Of a stretch of 64,000 nt of DNA, positions 8,399 to 17,488 are shown piece after piece. This DNA is from Desulfarculaceae bacterium (GTDB taxonomy: Bacteria > Desulfobacterota > Desulfarculia > Desulfarculales > Desulfarculaceae). The stretch covers positions 62,001 to 126,000 of the forward strand of contig JAHLKT010000006.1 of assembly GCA_020444545.1 (NCBI GenBank). Direction: 5' to 3'. Every line of letters starts with the position of its first letter. Position 1 is the stretch's first letter. A program made the translations under genes and the position numbers. The notes below the pieces were generated by a model. It saw only the letters and a program-made list of their open reading frames with translations. It was not told the origin of the DNA and ran no database searches.

Positions 8399-9867
8399 TT
8401 CTCCGGGGGCAACAGGCCCCAGCCCTGGAGCTGCTTGAGCGCCGCCTGCTGCACCGAGGGGGTCATCTCGATGCGGTCTGGCCAGGGGCGGGTGAAGCCC
8501 TCGCCGGGCAGCTTCTTGGTGCCGTCGATGCCCATCTTGGAGTGCAGGAAAGGCAGCTGGGCCGCATGGTCCAGGGCGTCGGCCGGGCCCCGGGTGAAGA
8601 GCACGTCGCGCTGGGGGTCGATGTGGTTGAGCGCCTCCCACCAGGCGCGCTGCGGATCCTGCACATCCACGTCGCCGTCCACTACCACGATGAGCTTGGC
8701 GAACATCATCTGCCCTTGTCCCCACAGGGCGTTCATCACCTTGTAGGCCTGGCCGGGGTGCTTCTTGTCGATGGCCACGAACACCAGGTTGTGGAACACC
8801 CCTTCGGCGGGCATGTGATAGTCCACCACCTCGGGCAGCACCGTCTGGATGAGCGGCAGGAACAGGCGCTCGGTGGCCATGCCCAGGTAGTAGTCCTCCA
8901 TGGGCGGGATGCCCACGATGGTGGTGGGATAGAGGAAGTCCTTGCGATGGGTGATGGTGGTGATGTGGAACACCGGGTATTCGTCGGCCAGGGAGTAATA
9001 GCCGGTGTGGTCGCCGAAGGGGCCTTCGGTGCGCAGCGCCTCGGCCGGGTCCACGTAGCCTTCCAGGATCACCTCGGCCTGGGCCGGGACCATGAGATCG
9101 CTGGTCTGGGCCTTGACCACCTCCAGGGGGCGGCGCATCAAGAAGCCCGTAAACATGTACTCGGGCAGGTTTTCGGGCAGGGGCGCGCAGGCCGCGTAGG
9201 TGGAGGCCGGCGGCCCGCCGATGGCCACGGCCACGGGCAATTTTTGCCCCAGCTCCCGAGCCCGGTCATAGTGAGCCGCGCCGCCCTTGTGGCGGTGCCA
9301 GTGCATGCCCGTGGTGTGCGCGTCGAAGCGCTGGAGGCGGTACATGCCCACGTTGTGCTTGCCGGTGTCGGGATCGGCGGTGATGACCTGGGGCAGGGTG
9401 ATGAAGGGCCCGGCGTCGTCGGGCCAGCAGGTGAGGATGGGCAACAGATCCAGGCTGGCGTCTTCGCCGCTGAGCACCACCTCCTGGCAGGGGGCCTCCT
9501 TCACTTGCTTGGGCGCGAAGGCCTTGAGCTCCTTGAGCTTGGGCAACACGCTCATCAGCTTGGCCACCAGGCCGCCTTGGGGCAGCTCCAGCTCCAACAG
9601 GCCCCGTAGGCGCGAGGCGATCTCTTCCAGGTCCTCCACCCCCAGGGCCAGGGCCATGCGGCGGCGCGAGCCGAAGAGGTTGATGCCCAGGGGGCAAGAG
9701 GCGTCCTTGACCTTTTCAAAAAGCAGGGCCGGTCCCGTGGCCTTCATCACCGGGTCGGCCAGGGCGGTGACCTCCAGGTAGGGGTCCACTTCCTCGCTGA
9801 TGCGTTTGAGCTCGCCCCGCTTTTCCAGGTCGTCCAGGAACTGCCGCATGTTGTTGGGCGCCTGCAT
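8395..9867 (-). CDS. ubiD: UbiD-family decarboxylase (menaquinone biosynthesis, MqnL-like)
   Basis: A 490-residue UbiD-superfamily decarboxylase that uses prenylated FMN. Conserved stretches include MHWHRHKGGA (flavin/metal region), EGPFGDHTGYY with the catalytic Glu, PPMEDYYLG and SKMGIDGTKK. The phrases GQMMFAKLIVVVD and DALDHAAQLP are closer to what I recall of menaquinone decarboxylase (MqnL) than of E. coli UbiD. ATG start with GGGAGG seven bases upstream. It is the first gene of the minus-strand train. It probably acts with UbiA in the last steps of menaquinone synthesis. Needs UbiX for cofactor maturation, not seen here. Confidence 0.88.
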   Translation of the reverse strand: MQAPNNMRQFLDDLEKRGELKRISEEVDPYLEVTALADPVMKATGPALLFEKVKDASCPLGINLFGSRRRMALALGVEDLEEIASRLRGLLELELPQGGLVAKLMSVLPKLKELKAFAPKQVKEAPCQEVVLSGEDASLDLLPILTCWPDDAGPFITLPQVITADPDTGKHNVGMYRLQRFDAHTTGMHWHRHKGGAAHYDRARELGQKLPVAVAIGGPPASTYAACAPLPENLPEYMFTGFLMRRPLEVVKAQTSDLMVPAQAEVILEGYVDPAEALRTEGPFGDHTGYYSLADEYPVFHITTITHRKDFLYPTTIVGIPPMEDYYLGMATERLFLPLIQTVLPEVVDYHMPAEGVFHNLVFVAIDKKHPGQAYKVMNALWGQGQMMFAKLIVVVDGDVDVQDPQRAWWEALNHIDPQRDVLFTRGPADALDHAAQLPFLHSKMGIDGTKKLPGEGFTRPWPDRIEMTPSVQQAALKQLQGWGLLPPEK

Positions 9868-10063
9868 GGCCGCCTCCCGCCTGAGTGTAAGTGCAATATA
9901 GCCCAGGGGGCGGGCCTAGGCAAACCTGGCAGGCTTGGCCAGACGGCGAGTCAGCCCAATCTTCGGCGGATCTCGCTGGCCTCGATATATAGCCGAATAA
10001 AGCAATAGCCGTCATCGCGAGGCGCGGCGGCTAAATCTGTTGGTTCTGATGAAGCTGCTTAGC
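9868..10063. other. Intergenic region between HAD phosphatase and ubiD
   Basis: A stretch of 196 bp between the ubiD start (minus strand) and the stop of the HAD phosphatase (minus strand). It should hold the promoter of the ubiD train and the end of the lipid operon. A short AT-rich patch (TATATAG near 9985) is present, but I cannot assign a confident promoter or terminator. Confidence 0.4.
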
Positions 10064-10705
10064 TTAAAAGTGAAGAATAGGCCAGCCGCGCTCTTTAGCT
10101 TTGACGCGCAAGCCGTGGTCCGGGTTGACCGCGTGGGGGTGGCCCACCATGGAGAGCAGGGGGTAGTCCGAGTGGTGGTCGCCGTAGGCATAGGAGCTTT
10201 TCAGGTCGATGCCGTGGGTGCGGCACAGCTCGCGCACCAGGCGGGCCTTTTCCTGGCCATAGGGGCGCTGCCCGTCCAGCTCGCCGGAGAACATGCCTCC
10301 CTTGACCTCCAGCCTGGCGGCCAAGGCCAGGTCCGCGTCCAGCTCCTCTTTCAACTGGTCGGCCAGGGGCTCCAAGGTGCCGGACAAGAGCACCACCAAA
10401 TGGCCCTGGGCCCTATGGTTGGCCACCTGGCGGCGGCCCTGGTCGCTGATGCGGGGCATGATCTCGTCGCGGAAGCACTCGGCGGCCAGGCGCTCCAACT
10501 CGCCGGGGTCCTTGCCCTGGAGATGGGCCTTGTTTTGGGCCGGGTGGTCGTGGCCCAGGCCCTTGGCCCAGTAGATCAGATAGCGGGCCAGGTCCGGGGC
10601 GCGCAGATAACGCCGCCGGATGAGAAAAGGCACGAACACCTTTTCCATGGAGGTGGGCACCACCAGAGTGCGGTCCACGTCGAATATGGCGGCGGGCTGA
10701 CCCAT
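10064..10705 (-). CDS. HAD-IB family phosphatase (SerB/PgpC-like)
   Basis: A 213-residue haloacid-dehalogenase-superfamily hydrolase. Motif I is DVDRT (residues 9-13, the DxDxT form), motif II is the LLSGT region and motif III/IV is AYGDHHSDYPLL. This is the HAD-IB arrangement of SerB-type phosphatases. It starts 11 bp after the CDP-alcohol phosphatidyltransferase, so the two are probably coupled. That context suggests dephosphorylation of phosphatidylglycerophosphate or a similar lipid (PgpC-like), which is inference. The ATG at 10705 aligns with the usual family N-terminus; an open frame further upstream is not needed. Confidence 0.82.
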   Translation of the reverse strand: MGQPAAIFDVDRTLVVPTSMEKVFVPFLIRRRYLRAPDLARYLIYWAKGLGHDHPAQNKAHLQGKDPGELERLAAECFRDEIMPRISDQGRRQVANHRAQGHLVVLLSGTLEPLADQLKEELDADLALAARLEVKGGMFSGELDGQRPYGQEKARLVRELCRTHGIDLKSSYAYGDHHSDYPLLSMVGHPHAVNPDHGLRVKAKERGWPILHF

Positions 10706-10716
10706 CAAGCCGCGTC

Positions 10717-11352
10717 CTACTCCTTGGGAGAGGGCGGGGACTGCTCCATGATGCCGCGAATATCCAGCAGCACCGGAACGCCCCGCACGATGCAAAGGAA
10801 CACGGACAAATATACCAGAATGGGAGTAAGCCAGAAGAACAAAGACATTTGGCTCACCGCCTCGGGACCCAGGGCGGTGAGCGCCTGGCACAGGGCGAGG
10901 CCGCCGAAGGCCAGGCCCTTGGCCAGGCCGTAGAACCCGCGCATGAAGCGCCCGGCCACCAGGAATTTGCCCAGGGGCGAGCTCATCATGCCGAAGGCGC
11001 TGTAGCCCTTGACCAGGGCGAACTCCCGGAGGCCGTCCACCAGGAAGCTGCGGATGATGAACACCAGGCCCACCCACAGGGGCACCGCGCCCAGGTGCAC
11101 GAACACGATCCACAGGACGTTTTCCACCACCCGGTCCACCGCGATGTCCAAGACGCTGCCCAGGTCGGTGACCTCGTCCTTGAAGCGGGCCACGTAGCCG
11201 TCCAGCCAGTCCATGAGGTAGAGCACGGGCAGCAGGAACAGGGCCATAAAGGAGGGCGTGGCCCCGGGCAAATAGAGCAGGATCACCACCAGGATGAGCA
11301 GGGGCAGGCGCAGCAGGGTGATCAGGTTGGCCGTGGACATCATCAAGGGCAT
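10717..11352 (-). CDS. CDP-alcohol phosphatidyltransferase (PgsA-like)
   Basis: A 211-residue membrane enzyme with four to six helices. It holds the complete CDP-alcohol transferase motif DG-x2-AR-x8-G-x3-D-x3-D (DGYVARF through LDIAVD, about residues 49-71). The family swaps CMP of CDP-diacylglycerol for an alcohol such as glycerol-3-phosphate or inositol-phosphate. The downstream HAD phosphatase in the same transcript fits phosphatidylglycerophosphate synthase plus phosphatase. ATG start at 11352, with further Met codons at residues 4 and 5. Substrate alcohol remains unproven. Confidence 0.88.
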   Translation of the reverse strand: MPLMMSTANLITLLRLPLLILVVILLYLPGATPSFMALFLLPVLYLMDWLDGYVARFKDEVTDLGSVLDIAVDRVVENVLWIVFVHLGAVPLWVGLVFIIRSFLVDGLREFALVKGYSAFGMMSSPLGKFLVAGRFMRGFYGLAKGLAFGGLALCQALTALGPEAVSQMSLFFWLTPILVYLSVFLCIVRGVPVLLDIRGIMEQSPPSPKE

Positions 11353-11440
11353 TAGAACGCCGCTTCCGTGGCAAAGAGGGGGTACGAGTTTAAGGAGAGT
11401 CTAGGGCGGGGCGCTCCGGCTGTCAACGAGGCGCGCGGGC

Positions 11441-11881
11441 CTAATCCCCCACCAGATGGTCCAGGAAGTGATCGCCGAAATACCACTGCACCAGGCACAG
11501 GGCCATTACCGCGAGGTTGACCAGGCCGTGGAACAGGGACAGGCCTTTGGCTCCGCCTGGGTGGCGCTCCAAATAGAGCCCCAGGATGAGGCCGAGCAGG
11601 GCCAGGATGATGACCACCACCCCCAGCCAGGCGTGGACCCCGGACACCAGCCAGCCGTGGAACATCCAGCGGACCATGATCATGCCGCCCAGGGAACCCA
11701 GGATGATGCCCACCAGGGACGCCTTGCCCAGCAGCATGTGGCGCTTGCGCGAAAAAGGCACTTGCTGGCCCAGGTGCAACGAGCGCAGGCGTTTAAGGCC
11801 CAGCCAGGCGGCGTAGAGCCCCACCAGGGTGAAGCACACCTGCCAGGCGGGGTGGAAGTATATGAAATTCATGGGGTTCAT
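11441..11881 (-). CDS. DUF4079-like four-helix membrane protein
   Basis: A 146-residue membrane protein with four predicted helices and several His residues near helix ends (HPAW, FHGW, VHAW, FHGL), a layout reminiscent of DUF4079/cytochrome b561-type haem b proteins. It starts nine bp after the cytochrome P460 stop, so the two should be co-expressed. A plausible role is a membrane haem b partner passing electrons between the quinone pool and the periplasmic cytochrome. Haem binding is inference from His placement. ATG start with AGGA upstream. Confidence 0.65.
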   Translation of the reverse strand: MNPMNFIYFHPAWQVCFTLVGLYAAWLGLKRLRSLHLGQQVPFSRKRHMLLGKASLVGIILGSLGGMIMVRWMFHGWLVSGVHAWLGVVVIILALLGLILGLYLERHPGGAKGLSLFHGLVNLAVMALCLVQWYFGDHFLDHLVGD

Positions 11882-11890
11882 ATGCGTGTC

Positions 11891-12376
11891 CTAGGGAAAG
11901 TGGTGCACCATAATGTAGTCGTTGTCCGCCAGCACCGAGTGGCAGCGGATGCAGTGGTTCAGCTTGCCCGAGGCCAGCACCTCGCCGTCCGAGGCGTAGC
12001 GGGCCCAGAACCAGTCCCCGGCCTTGGGGTTGTAGCCCTTGGCCTTGTACATCACCACCAGTCCCTTGAGCTTGCCCGCCGCGCTTTCCACCGTCTTGAC
12101 CTCGATGGTGCCGTGGGCCACCGGTGGCTTGCTCGAATCCAGGCCCGCCTGGTTCACGAACACCCGGTTCAGGGGGCCGTGGGGCGAGCGGGCCCGCTGC
12201 ACGCCCTGGTAATCGGACCAGGAACCCCAGGTGGTGTAGGGCGAGGCCTTGGTGATGTGCAGCCACAGGGCCTTGGCCTCGGGCGGGGGCGCTGAGGGTT
12301 CGCCGCCGGCGGCCAGGGCCATGCCCAGCAGGAGCGCCCCGGCCAACAGGCCCATGAGCATGATTTTCAAAGCCAT
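11891..12376 (-). CDS. Cytochrome P460-family c-type cytochrome
   Basis: A 161-residue exported protein with a signal peptide (first about 22 residues) and a single c-haem site CIRCH near residue 143. The preceding GDWFWARYASDG and the overall layout match the cytochrome P460 domain, a periplasmic c-type cytochrome. Classical P460 oxidises hydroxylamine using a Lys-haem crosslink; many homologues in anaerobes lack known activity. ATG start with a strong AAGGAGG site. Forms a two-gene unit with the downstream membrane protein. A redox role in the periplasm is likely; the substrate is unknown. Confidence 0.78.
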   Translation of the reverse strand: MALKIMLMGLLAGALLLGMALAAGGEPSAPPPEAKALWLHITKASPYTTWGSWSDYQGVQRARSPHGPLNRVFVNQAGLDSSKPPVAHGTIEVKTVESAAGKLKGLVVMYKAKGYNPKAGDWFWARYASDGEVLASGKLNHCIRCHSVLADNDYIMVHHFP

Positions 12377-12465
12377 CTCGCCAGCCTCCTTGCGGACCCA
12401 AAGGGCCGATGCCTAGTTCCCAGAATGCATTAGCCCGGCCGGGGCGGTCAAGGCCGCCCAAGTGC

Positions 12466-12494
12466 TTGGGCCGCTCGGCCGGTATGTGTACAAT
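12466..12494 (+). promoter_or_regulatory. Sigma-70-like promoter for the small zinc-ribbon gene
   Basis: TTGGGC (12466-12471) and TACAAT (12489-12494) with a 17-base spacer, about 55 bp before the ATG at 12551. The pair is the best promoter match in this divergent region; strength is a guess. Confidence 0.5.
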
Positions 12495-12550
12495 AAATTA
12501 GAAAGCCGAATGATCCCGGCCTAACCGCCCAACCCGCAAGGAGAGTTGTC

Positions 12551-12736
12551 ATGTCCAAGAGGAAATACATGGTTCATGCCGAGTGCCCCGCCTGCGCCTG
12601 CGGCGACGTCAGCTTCCTGGGCCCGGAAAAGCTCCGCGAGAAGTTCATCGGCGACGAGGCCGAGATCGAGATCACCTGCCCGGCCTGCGGCCACAAGCAC
12701 AAGAGCAAGGTGGAGGAGGTCAAGGAAGAGGAGTAA
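12551..12736 (+). CDS. Small zinc-ribbon protein
   Basis: A 61-residue protein with paired cysteine motifs CPACAC (residues 13-18) and CPACGH (43-48), a zinc-ribbon arrangement, followed by a highly charged Lys/Glu tail. ATG start preceded by an AAGGAGAG ribosome site. It stands alone behind its own promoter and is followed by a GC hairpin. I do not recognise a named family. Such proteins often act as RNA- or protein-binding accessory factors, but nothing here shows a target. Confidence 0.7.
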   Translation: MSKRKYMVHAECPACACGDVSFLGPEKLREKFIGDEAEIEITCPACGHKHKSKVEEVKEEE

Positions 12737-12752
12737 GCCTCTTGGCCCCGCT

Positions 12753-12777
12753 CGGCGGGCCGCGCCCCGGCCCGCCG
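12753..12777. repeat. GC-rich hairpin downstream of the zinc-ribbon gene
   Basis: A nine-base inverted repeat, CGGCGGGCC (12753-12761) and GGCCCGCCG (12769-12777), with a seven-base loop. No T-run follows, so it is not a classical intrinsic terminator. It could still slow transcription or protect the small transcript. Confidence 0.45.
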
Positions 12778-12814
12778 CCTATCTGATCCCCACGCCTCAG
12801 CAAAGCGAGCGCTC

Positions 12815-14863
12815 ATGGCCAACCGCCTGGCCCAGGAAAAAAGCCCCTATCTTTTGCAGCACGCGGACAACCCGGTTCACTGGCAGCCCTGGGACGAGGC
12901 CGCCCTGGCCCAGGCCAAGGCCGAGGACAAACCGATCTTCCTGTCCATCGGCTACGCCACCTGCCACTGGTGCCATGTCATGGCCCACGAGTCCTTCGAG
13001 GACCCCGAGGTGGCCGCGCTGCTCAACCGCGACTACGTGGCCATCAAGGTGGACCGCGAGGAGCGGCCCGACCTGGACGGGGTGTACATGGCCGTGTGCC
13101 AGACCCTCACCGGCCGGGGGGGCTGGCCGCTGAGCGTGTGGCTCACCCCGGAGGGCAAGCCTTTCTACGCGGGCACCTACTTCCCCAAGACCACCCGCCA
13201 GGGCATGCCCGGCTTCATCCAGGTATTGCAGGAGCTCTCGCGCCGCTGGAAGAGCCCGGAGCGGGCCAAGATGCTAGGCGCCTCCGAGCAGATCATCGCG
13301 GCGCTCAAGGGCCAGGCCGGAGCCGCGCCCGGCGAGCTGGGCGAGGCCACCCTGGCCCAGGCGGCCGAGGGCCTGGGCTCCATCTACGACCCCAAGCACG
13401 GCGGCTTCGGCAACGCGCCCAAGTTCCCCAGCCCGCACCACCTAACCTTCCTGTTGCGTTGGCACCAGCGCTCACCCGGCGGCAAGGCGCTGAGCATGGT
13501 GCAGACCACCCTGGACCACATGTGGCGGGGCGGCATCTTCGACCAGGTGGGCCTGGGCTTCCACCGCTACTCCGTGGACGCCCAGTGGCTGGTGCCCCAT
13601 TTCGAGAAGATGCTCTACGACCAGGCGCTCATGGCCATGGCCTTGTGCGAGGCCCACCAGCTCACCGGCGAGGAAGGCTTCGCCACCGCGGCCCGCGAGG
13701 TGTTCGCCTATGTGCTGCGCGATATGACCTCGCCCGAGGGGGGCTTCTTTTCGGCCGAGGACGCGGACAGCGAGGGCGAGGAAGGCCTGTTCTACGTGTG
13801 GACCCCCGAGCAGGTGCGCCAGGCCGTCGGCCCCGAGCTGGGCGGTCTGTTCTGCCGGGCCTACAACGTGACCGAAGGCGGCAACTTTGAGCACGGCCTG
13901 TCCATACCGCACCTGACCCGTTCCCTGGAGGAGCTGGCCGAGGCCGAGGGCCTGGCCCCCGGCGAGCTGGCCGCCAAGCTGGACCAGGCGCGGGAGCTGC
14001 TCTTCCAGGTGCGCGAGAAGCGGGTCCACCCGCTCAAGGACGACAAGGTCATCACCTCGTGGAACGGCCTGATGATCGCGGCCCTGGCCCTGGGCGCGCG
14101 GGCCCTGAACGAGCCGCGCTATCTGGAGGCGGCCGAGCGCGCGGCGGAGTTCATCGAGGCCGAGCTGCGCGATGAAAACGGCCGCCTGGCCCGGCGCTGG
14201 CGGGAGGGCCACCTCACCGGACAGGGATATCTGGACGACTACGCCTTTTATCTCTGGGGGCTCATCGAGCTTCACCAGAGCGGGCTAAAGACCCGCCATT
14301 TGGAGCGGGCCCTGGAGCTGTCCGACCTGACCCACCGCCTGTTCGAGGACGCGGAGCAGGGCGGCTATTTCTACACCCCCGAGGGCGGCGAGGAACTGAT
14401 CTTCCGCGACAAGGAGATCTACGACGGCGCGCTGCCCTCGGGCAACTCGGCCATGGCCTACAACCTGCTGCGCCTGGGCCGCCTGGTGGGCTCGGTGGAG
14501 CTGGAGCAGCGGGCCGAGGGCATATTTGCGGCCTTCGCCGGGATGGTGTCCCGCCAGCCCCTGGCCTACACCCACCTGATGAACGCCCTGGACTTTTCCC
14601 TGAGCCCGGGCCAGGAAGTGGTGGTGGTGGGCAAGCGCGGCGATGCGGCCACCGAGGCGCTCATCGCCAAGGCAGTGGGCGGCTTCGCGCCCCATCGGGT
14701 GGTGCTGTTCAAGGACGCCGGGGCCGAGGGGGCGCGGGTGGGGGCTTTGGCTCCCTATGCCCTGGAAATGGAGCAGGTGGGCACCGGAGCCACGGCCTTT
14801 GTCTGCACCGGCCACGCCTGCCAGAGCCCGGTCAACGACCCGGCTGACATGGTTTTGGATTAA
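12815..14863 (+). CDS. DUF255 thioredoxin-fold protein (YyaL/SSP411 family)
   Basis: A 682-residue protein of the conserved YyaL family. The N-terminal 170 residues form a thioredoxin-like DUF255 domain with CHWCHVM (residues 50-56) in place of the usual CxxC context. The rest is an alpha/alpha-toroid domain like N-acylglucosamine epimerases and family-88-type hydrolases. Family function is unsettled; a role in redox or sugar metabolism has been proposed. Length is normal for the full family. ATG start; followed five bp later by the DUF134 gene, so likely co-transcribed. Confidence 0.9.
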   Translation: MANRLAQEKSPYLLQHADNPVHWQPWDEAALAQAKAEDKPIFLSIGYATCHWCHVMAHESFEDPEVAALLNRDYVAIKVDREERPDLDGVYMAVCQTLTGRGGWPLSVWLTPEGKPFYAGTYFPKTTRQGMPGFIQVLQELSRRWKSPERAKMLGASEQIIAALKGQAGAAPGELGEATLAQAAEGLGSIYDPKHGGFGNAPKFPSPHHLTFLLRWHQRSPGGKALSMVQTTLDHMWRGGIFDQVGLGFHRYSVDAQWLVPHFEKMLYDQALMAMALCEAHQLTGEEGFATAAREVFAYVLRDMTSPEGGFFSAEDADSEGEEGLFYVWTPEQVRQAVGPELGGLFCRAYNVTEGGNFEHGLSIPHLTRSLEELAEAEGLAPGELAAKLDQARELLFQVREKRVHPLKDDKVITSWNGLMIAALALGARALNEPRYLEAAERAAEFIEAELRDENGRLARRWREGHLTGQGYLDDYAFYLWGLIELHQSGLKTRHLERALELSDLTHRLFEDAEQGGYFYTPEGGEELIFRDKEIYDGALPSGNSAMAYNLLRLGRLVGSVELEQRAEGIFAAFAGMVSRQPLAYTHLMNALDFSLSPGQEVVVVGKRGDAATEALIAKAVGGFAPHRVVLFKDAGAEGARVGALAPYALEMEQVGTGATAFVCTGHACQSPVNDPADMVLD

Positions 14864-14868
14864 AGAGT

Positions 14869-15174
14869 ATGGCCAGACCCCGCAAACCCCGTTCCTGCGG
14901 CTGCACCTTTTGCGGCTCGGCCTATCACCCGGCCGGGGTGCCGGTGCACAGCATCGAACAGATCAGCCTGTTCCCCGACGAGCTGGAGGCGCTCCGGCTC
15001 TGCGACATGGAGGGCCTGACCCAGCAGGAGGCGGGCAAGCGCATGGGCATCAGCCGGGGCACGGTGCAGCGCCTGGTCAAGGAGGCTAGGGCCAAGGTGG
15101 CCCGCGCCCTGGTGGAGGGCGCGGCCTTGGTCTTCACCCAGCAGGACAGCGAGTTCCCGCAAATCAAAAGCTAA
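14869..15174 (+). CDS. DUF134 family helix-turn-helix protein
   Basis: A 101-residue protein that fits DUF134 throughout. It has an N-terminal Cys cluster CGCTFCG, the LFPDELEALRLCDMEGLTQ segment, and a helix-turn-helix (about residues 48-72, QQEAGKRMGISRGTVQRLV) like sigma-70 region 4. DUF134 proteins are predicted DNA-binding proteins common in anaerobes and archaea, often beside NifX/NifB-type dinitrogenase iron-molybdenum cofactor proteins. No such partner is seen here. It starts five bp after the DUF255 gene. Confidence 0.88.
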   Translation: MARPRKPRSCGCTFCGSAYHPAGVPVHSIEQISLFPDELEALRLCDMEGLTQQEAGKRMGISRGTVQRLVKEARAKVARALVEGAALVFTQQDSEFPQIKS

Positions 15175-15187
15175 TGCGTTTACGCCC

Positions 15188-16345
15188 CTAGGCTTCGGCC
15201 TTGAGAGGGCGCACCAGCAGGATCAGCCCGGCCGAGGCCAGCATGAAGCCGCCCAGATAGCCGAACACCAGGCCGAAGTCTCCCCCGCTCAAATCCAGCA
15301 GATGCCCGGCCAGCCAGGGGCCCAGGGCCCCGGCCACGAAGCCGTAGGCGGTGAACACCAGTCCGAAGATCGCCCCGAAGTGCTCCAGCCCGAAGCAGTC
15401 GGCGGTCAGGGGCACGCTGACCGAGAACAGGGTGCCAAAGGCGAAGCCGATCACCGCGGCCAATCCGGCCCAGACGGGCAGTCCGCTGAACTGGTTCAAG
15501 AGGAAAAAAGCGATCCCGGCCGCCAAAAAGGTCGCGGCCATGGTCAGGTTGCGCCCCAGGTGGTCCGACACCCAGCCGCTGAGCAGACGGCTGAAGCCGT
15601 TGGTCAGATTGAAGCAGGTCAGAATGATCACCGCGCCGGCCAGGTCCAGGCCTCGGGAAAGGCCGAAGGTGGTGGACAGGGTGATCATGGCGATGCCCGC
15701 CGCCCCGCCCAAGGCCCAGGTGAGCCAAAGGGCCCAGAAAGACATGCTGCGCACCGCCTGCCCCACTCCGGGGGAAGGCCCGGTCCCGCCGGGGCCGCTA
15801 GCCGGGAGAGGCGCGGCGGGGAAGCGCAGCAGGGGAGCCAGGGCCAGCCCTCCGGCCAACACCACCCCGGCCACGGCCAGGCATAGCCGGGCCGAACCGG
15901 CCTCGGCCAGGGCCCAGGTGAACAGGGGGGCGGTCACCGCGCCGCCCAGGCCGAAGACCATGCTCACCAGCCCGGCGGCCAAGCCCTTGTTGGCCGCGAA
16001 CCAGCGCTGGGCCACCGACAAGGCGGGAATGATCACGCAGCCGCCGTACATGCCGTTGGCCAGGGCCCAGATATATACCTCGGTCATGCCCTGGGCCCAG
16101 ATCAGCAGGAGGTTGGACCCCGCGCCCAGGAGCGAGCCCAGGACCACCACCCGGCCGGGGCCCCAGCGCTCCTGCCAGCGCCCGGCCAGATAGGTGATCA
16201 AGGCCACCCCGGCCAGCATGAAAAAGATGATCTGGCCTATCTGGGCCCGGCTGGCCCCAAAGGCCTCCTGCCAATGGGAGGCCATGACCCCGGGAAAGCC
16301 GAAGGCCAGGGCCCCGGGCATGAAGATGGCCAGGCAGCTGGCCAC
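15188..16345 (-). CDS. MFS transporter (OFA-like)
   Basis: A 385-residue major facilitator with about twelve helices. The loop 2-3 motif GRWQERWGPGR and the central cytoplasmic loop are as expected, and the sequence resembles the oxalate/formate antiporter-type MFS carriers found in anaerobes. The start is uncertain: the GTG at 16345 is the first standard codon in the frame, while a GGGGAG site lies about 35 bp upstream before CTG/ATC codons. It follows an orphan DctP-type binding protein by about 70 bp on the same strand, an odd pairing. Substrate is probably a small organic acid. Confidence 0.85.
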   Translation of the reverse strand: MASCLAIFMPGALAFGFPGVMASHWQEAFGASRAQIGQIIFFMLAGVALITYLAGRWQERWGPGRVVVLGSLLGAGSNLLLIWAQGMTEVYIWALANGMYGGCVIIPALSVAQRWFAANKGLAAGLVSMVFGLGGAVTAPLFTWALAEAGSARLCLAVAGVVLAGGLALAPLLRFPAAPLPASGPGGTGPSPGVGQAVRSMSFWALWLTWALGGAAGIAMITLSTTFGLSRGLDLAGAVIILTCFNLTNGFSRLLSGWVSDHLGRNLTMAATFLAAGIAFFLLNQFSGLPVWAGLAAVIGFAFGTLFSVSVPLTADCFGLEHFGAIFGLVFTAYGFVAGALGPWLAGHLLDLSGGDFGLVFGYLGGFMLASAGLILLVRPLKAEA

Positions 16346-16414
16346 CAGGGAGCGGTATTTGGTCTCGCGCTTGATCAGGCTCTCCCCGCCGGGCCCGCGC
16401 GGCCCGGGCGTTTT

Positions 16415-17395
16415 TTAGCGGCCCAGCGCCTCCCGGAACAACTTGAGCATGGCCGCCGCCTGGGGATGGGCGAACAGCGGCGAGGAAGCCAGGGGCGCGG
16501 CCAGCTTCTGGAAGGAAGCCCGGTCCGGCTTGTCGCACAGGTTCATGCCCGCCTTTGTCAGGTCCGCCAGATAGCCGGCCACCCGGCTGCGGTTGTCGTC
16601 ACGCTGCCAGGCCGCCGCCTGGCTCATGCACCGGGCCACCAGCTTGCGGTCCGCCTCGGGCAGGCCGCGGAACCAGGCCGGGTTGGCCGCGCAGATGTGA
16701 GCCGAGTAAACATGGCGGGTCAGGCTGAGATACTTCTGCACCTTGTCCAGGCGATAGTTCCATATCACGCTCAGCGGATTCTCCTGGCCGTCCACCTTGC
16801 CCGAGGCCAACAGGCCGGTGATGGGCCAGGGGTGGGGCACGGCCACCGCGCCCAGGGCGTTCCACAGGGCGGTCTGGGCCTCGGACTCCATCACCCGGAT
16901 GCGCAGGCCCTTCAGGTCGGCCGCGCTCTTCACGGCCCGCTTGTTGTTGGTCAGGTTGCGGAAGCCGTTCTCCGCGAAGGCCAGGCCCTGGAAGCCCACG
17001 GCGTCCAGGGAGGCCAGGAACTTCTTGCCCGCCGGACCCTGCAACACCTGGTCTACCTGGGCGAAGTTTTCGAACAGGAAGGGATACTCCACCGCCCGCA
17101 CCTGGGGGGCCATCTGGTCGAAGGGCCCGGTGGTGACCACGCAGAGCTCCAGGCCGCCGGCCTTGAGCTGTTGGAGGATCTGGGTCTCGTCGCCCATGGC
17201 CCCGGAGTGGAAGTAGCGCACCTGGAAGCGGCCGGGCGCGGCCTGCTCCAGCAGGGCCATGAACTTTTCGGCGCAGAGGTTCTGGGCCGAGCCGGGCTTG
17301 GTAACCACGGCCAGGCGCAGGGGCGCGGCCAGGGCGGCCCCGGCAAACAGCGTTAGGCACAGGGCCAGCATAGCGGTGATGATCTTGCTTTTCAT
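16415..17395 (-). CDS. Orphan TRAP transporter DctP-type solute-binding protein
   Basis: A 326-residue periplasmic binding protein of the DctP family with a signal peptide (about 23 residues ending ALA). Conserved features include the LKGLRIRVMES segment with the family Arg and the WPITGLLASGKVDGQENP region. No DctQ or DctM membrane subunits are nearby; the next gene downstream is an MFS carrier. I chose the ATG at 17395, which has GGGAGG nine bases upstream; the longer frame adds ten residues without a signal. It may serve a TRAP permease encoded elsewhere, or sense ligand for a regulator. Confidence 0.85.
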   Translation of the reverse strand: MKSKIITAMLALCLTLFAGAALAAPLRLAVVTKPGSAQNLCAEKFMALLEQAAPGRFQVRYFHSGAMGDETQILQQLKAGGLELCVVTTGPFDQMAPQVRAVEYPFLFENFAQVDQVLQGPAGKKFLASLDAVGFQGLAFAENGFRNLTNNKRAVKSAADLKGLRIRVMESEAQTALWNALGAVAVPHPWPITGLLASGKVDGQENPLSVIWNYRLDKVQKYLSLTRHVYSAHICAANPAWFRGLPEADRKLVARCMSQAAAWQRDDNRSRVAGYLADLTKAGMNLCDKPDRASFQKLAAPLASSPLFAHPQAAAMLKLFREALGR

Positions 17396-17488
17396 GTTCA
17401 ATGCCTCCCTAGGGTGGGGAATCATATTACGCCGGGAGGCGGCGGGACAGGAAGGGGGTTCCCGGAAAATTCACCCCGGCGGGGCGGG

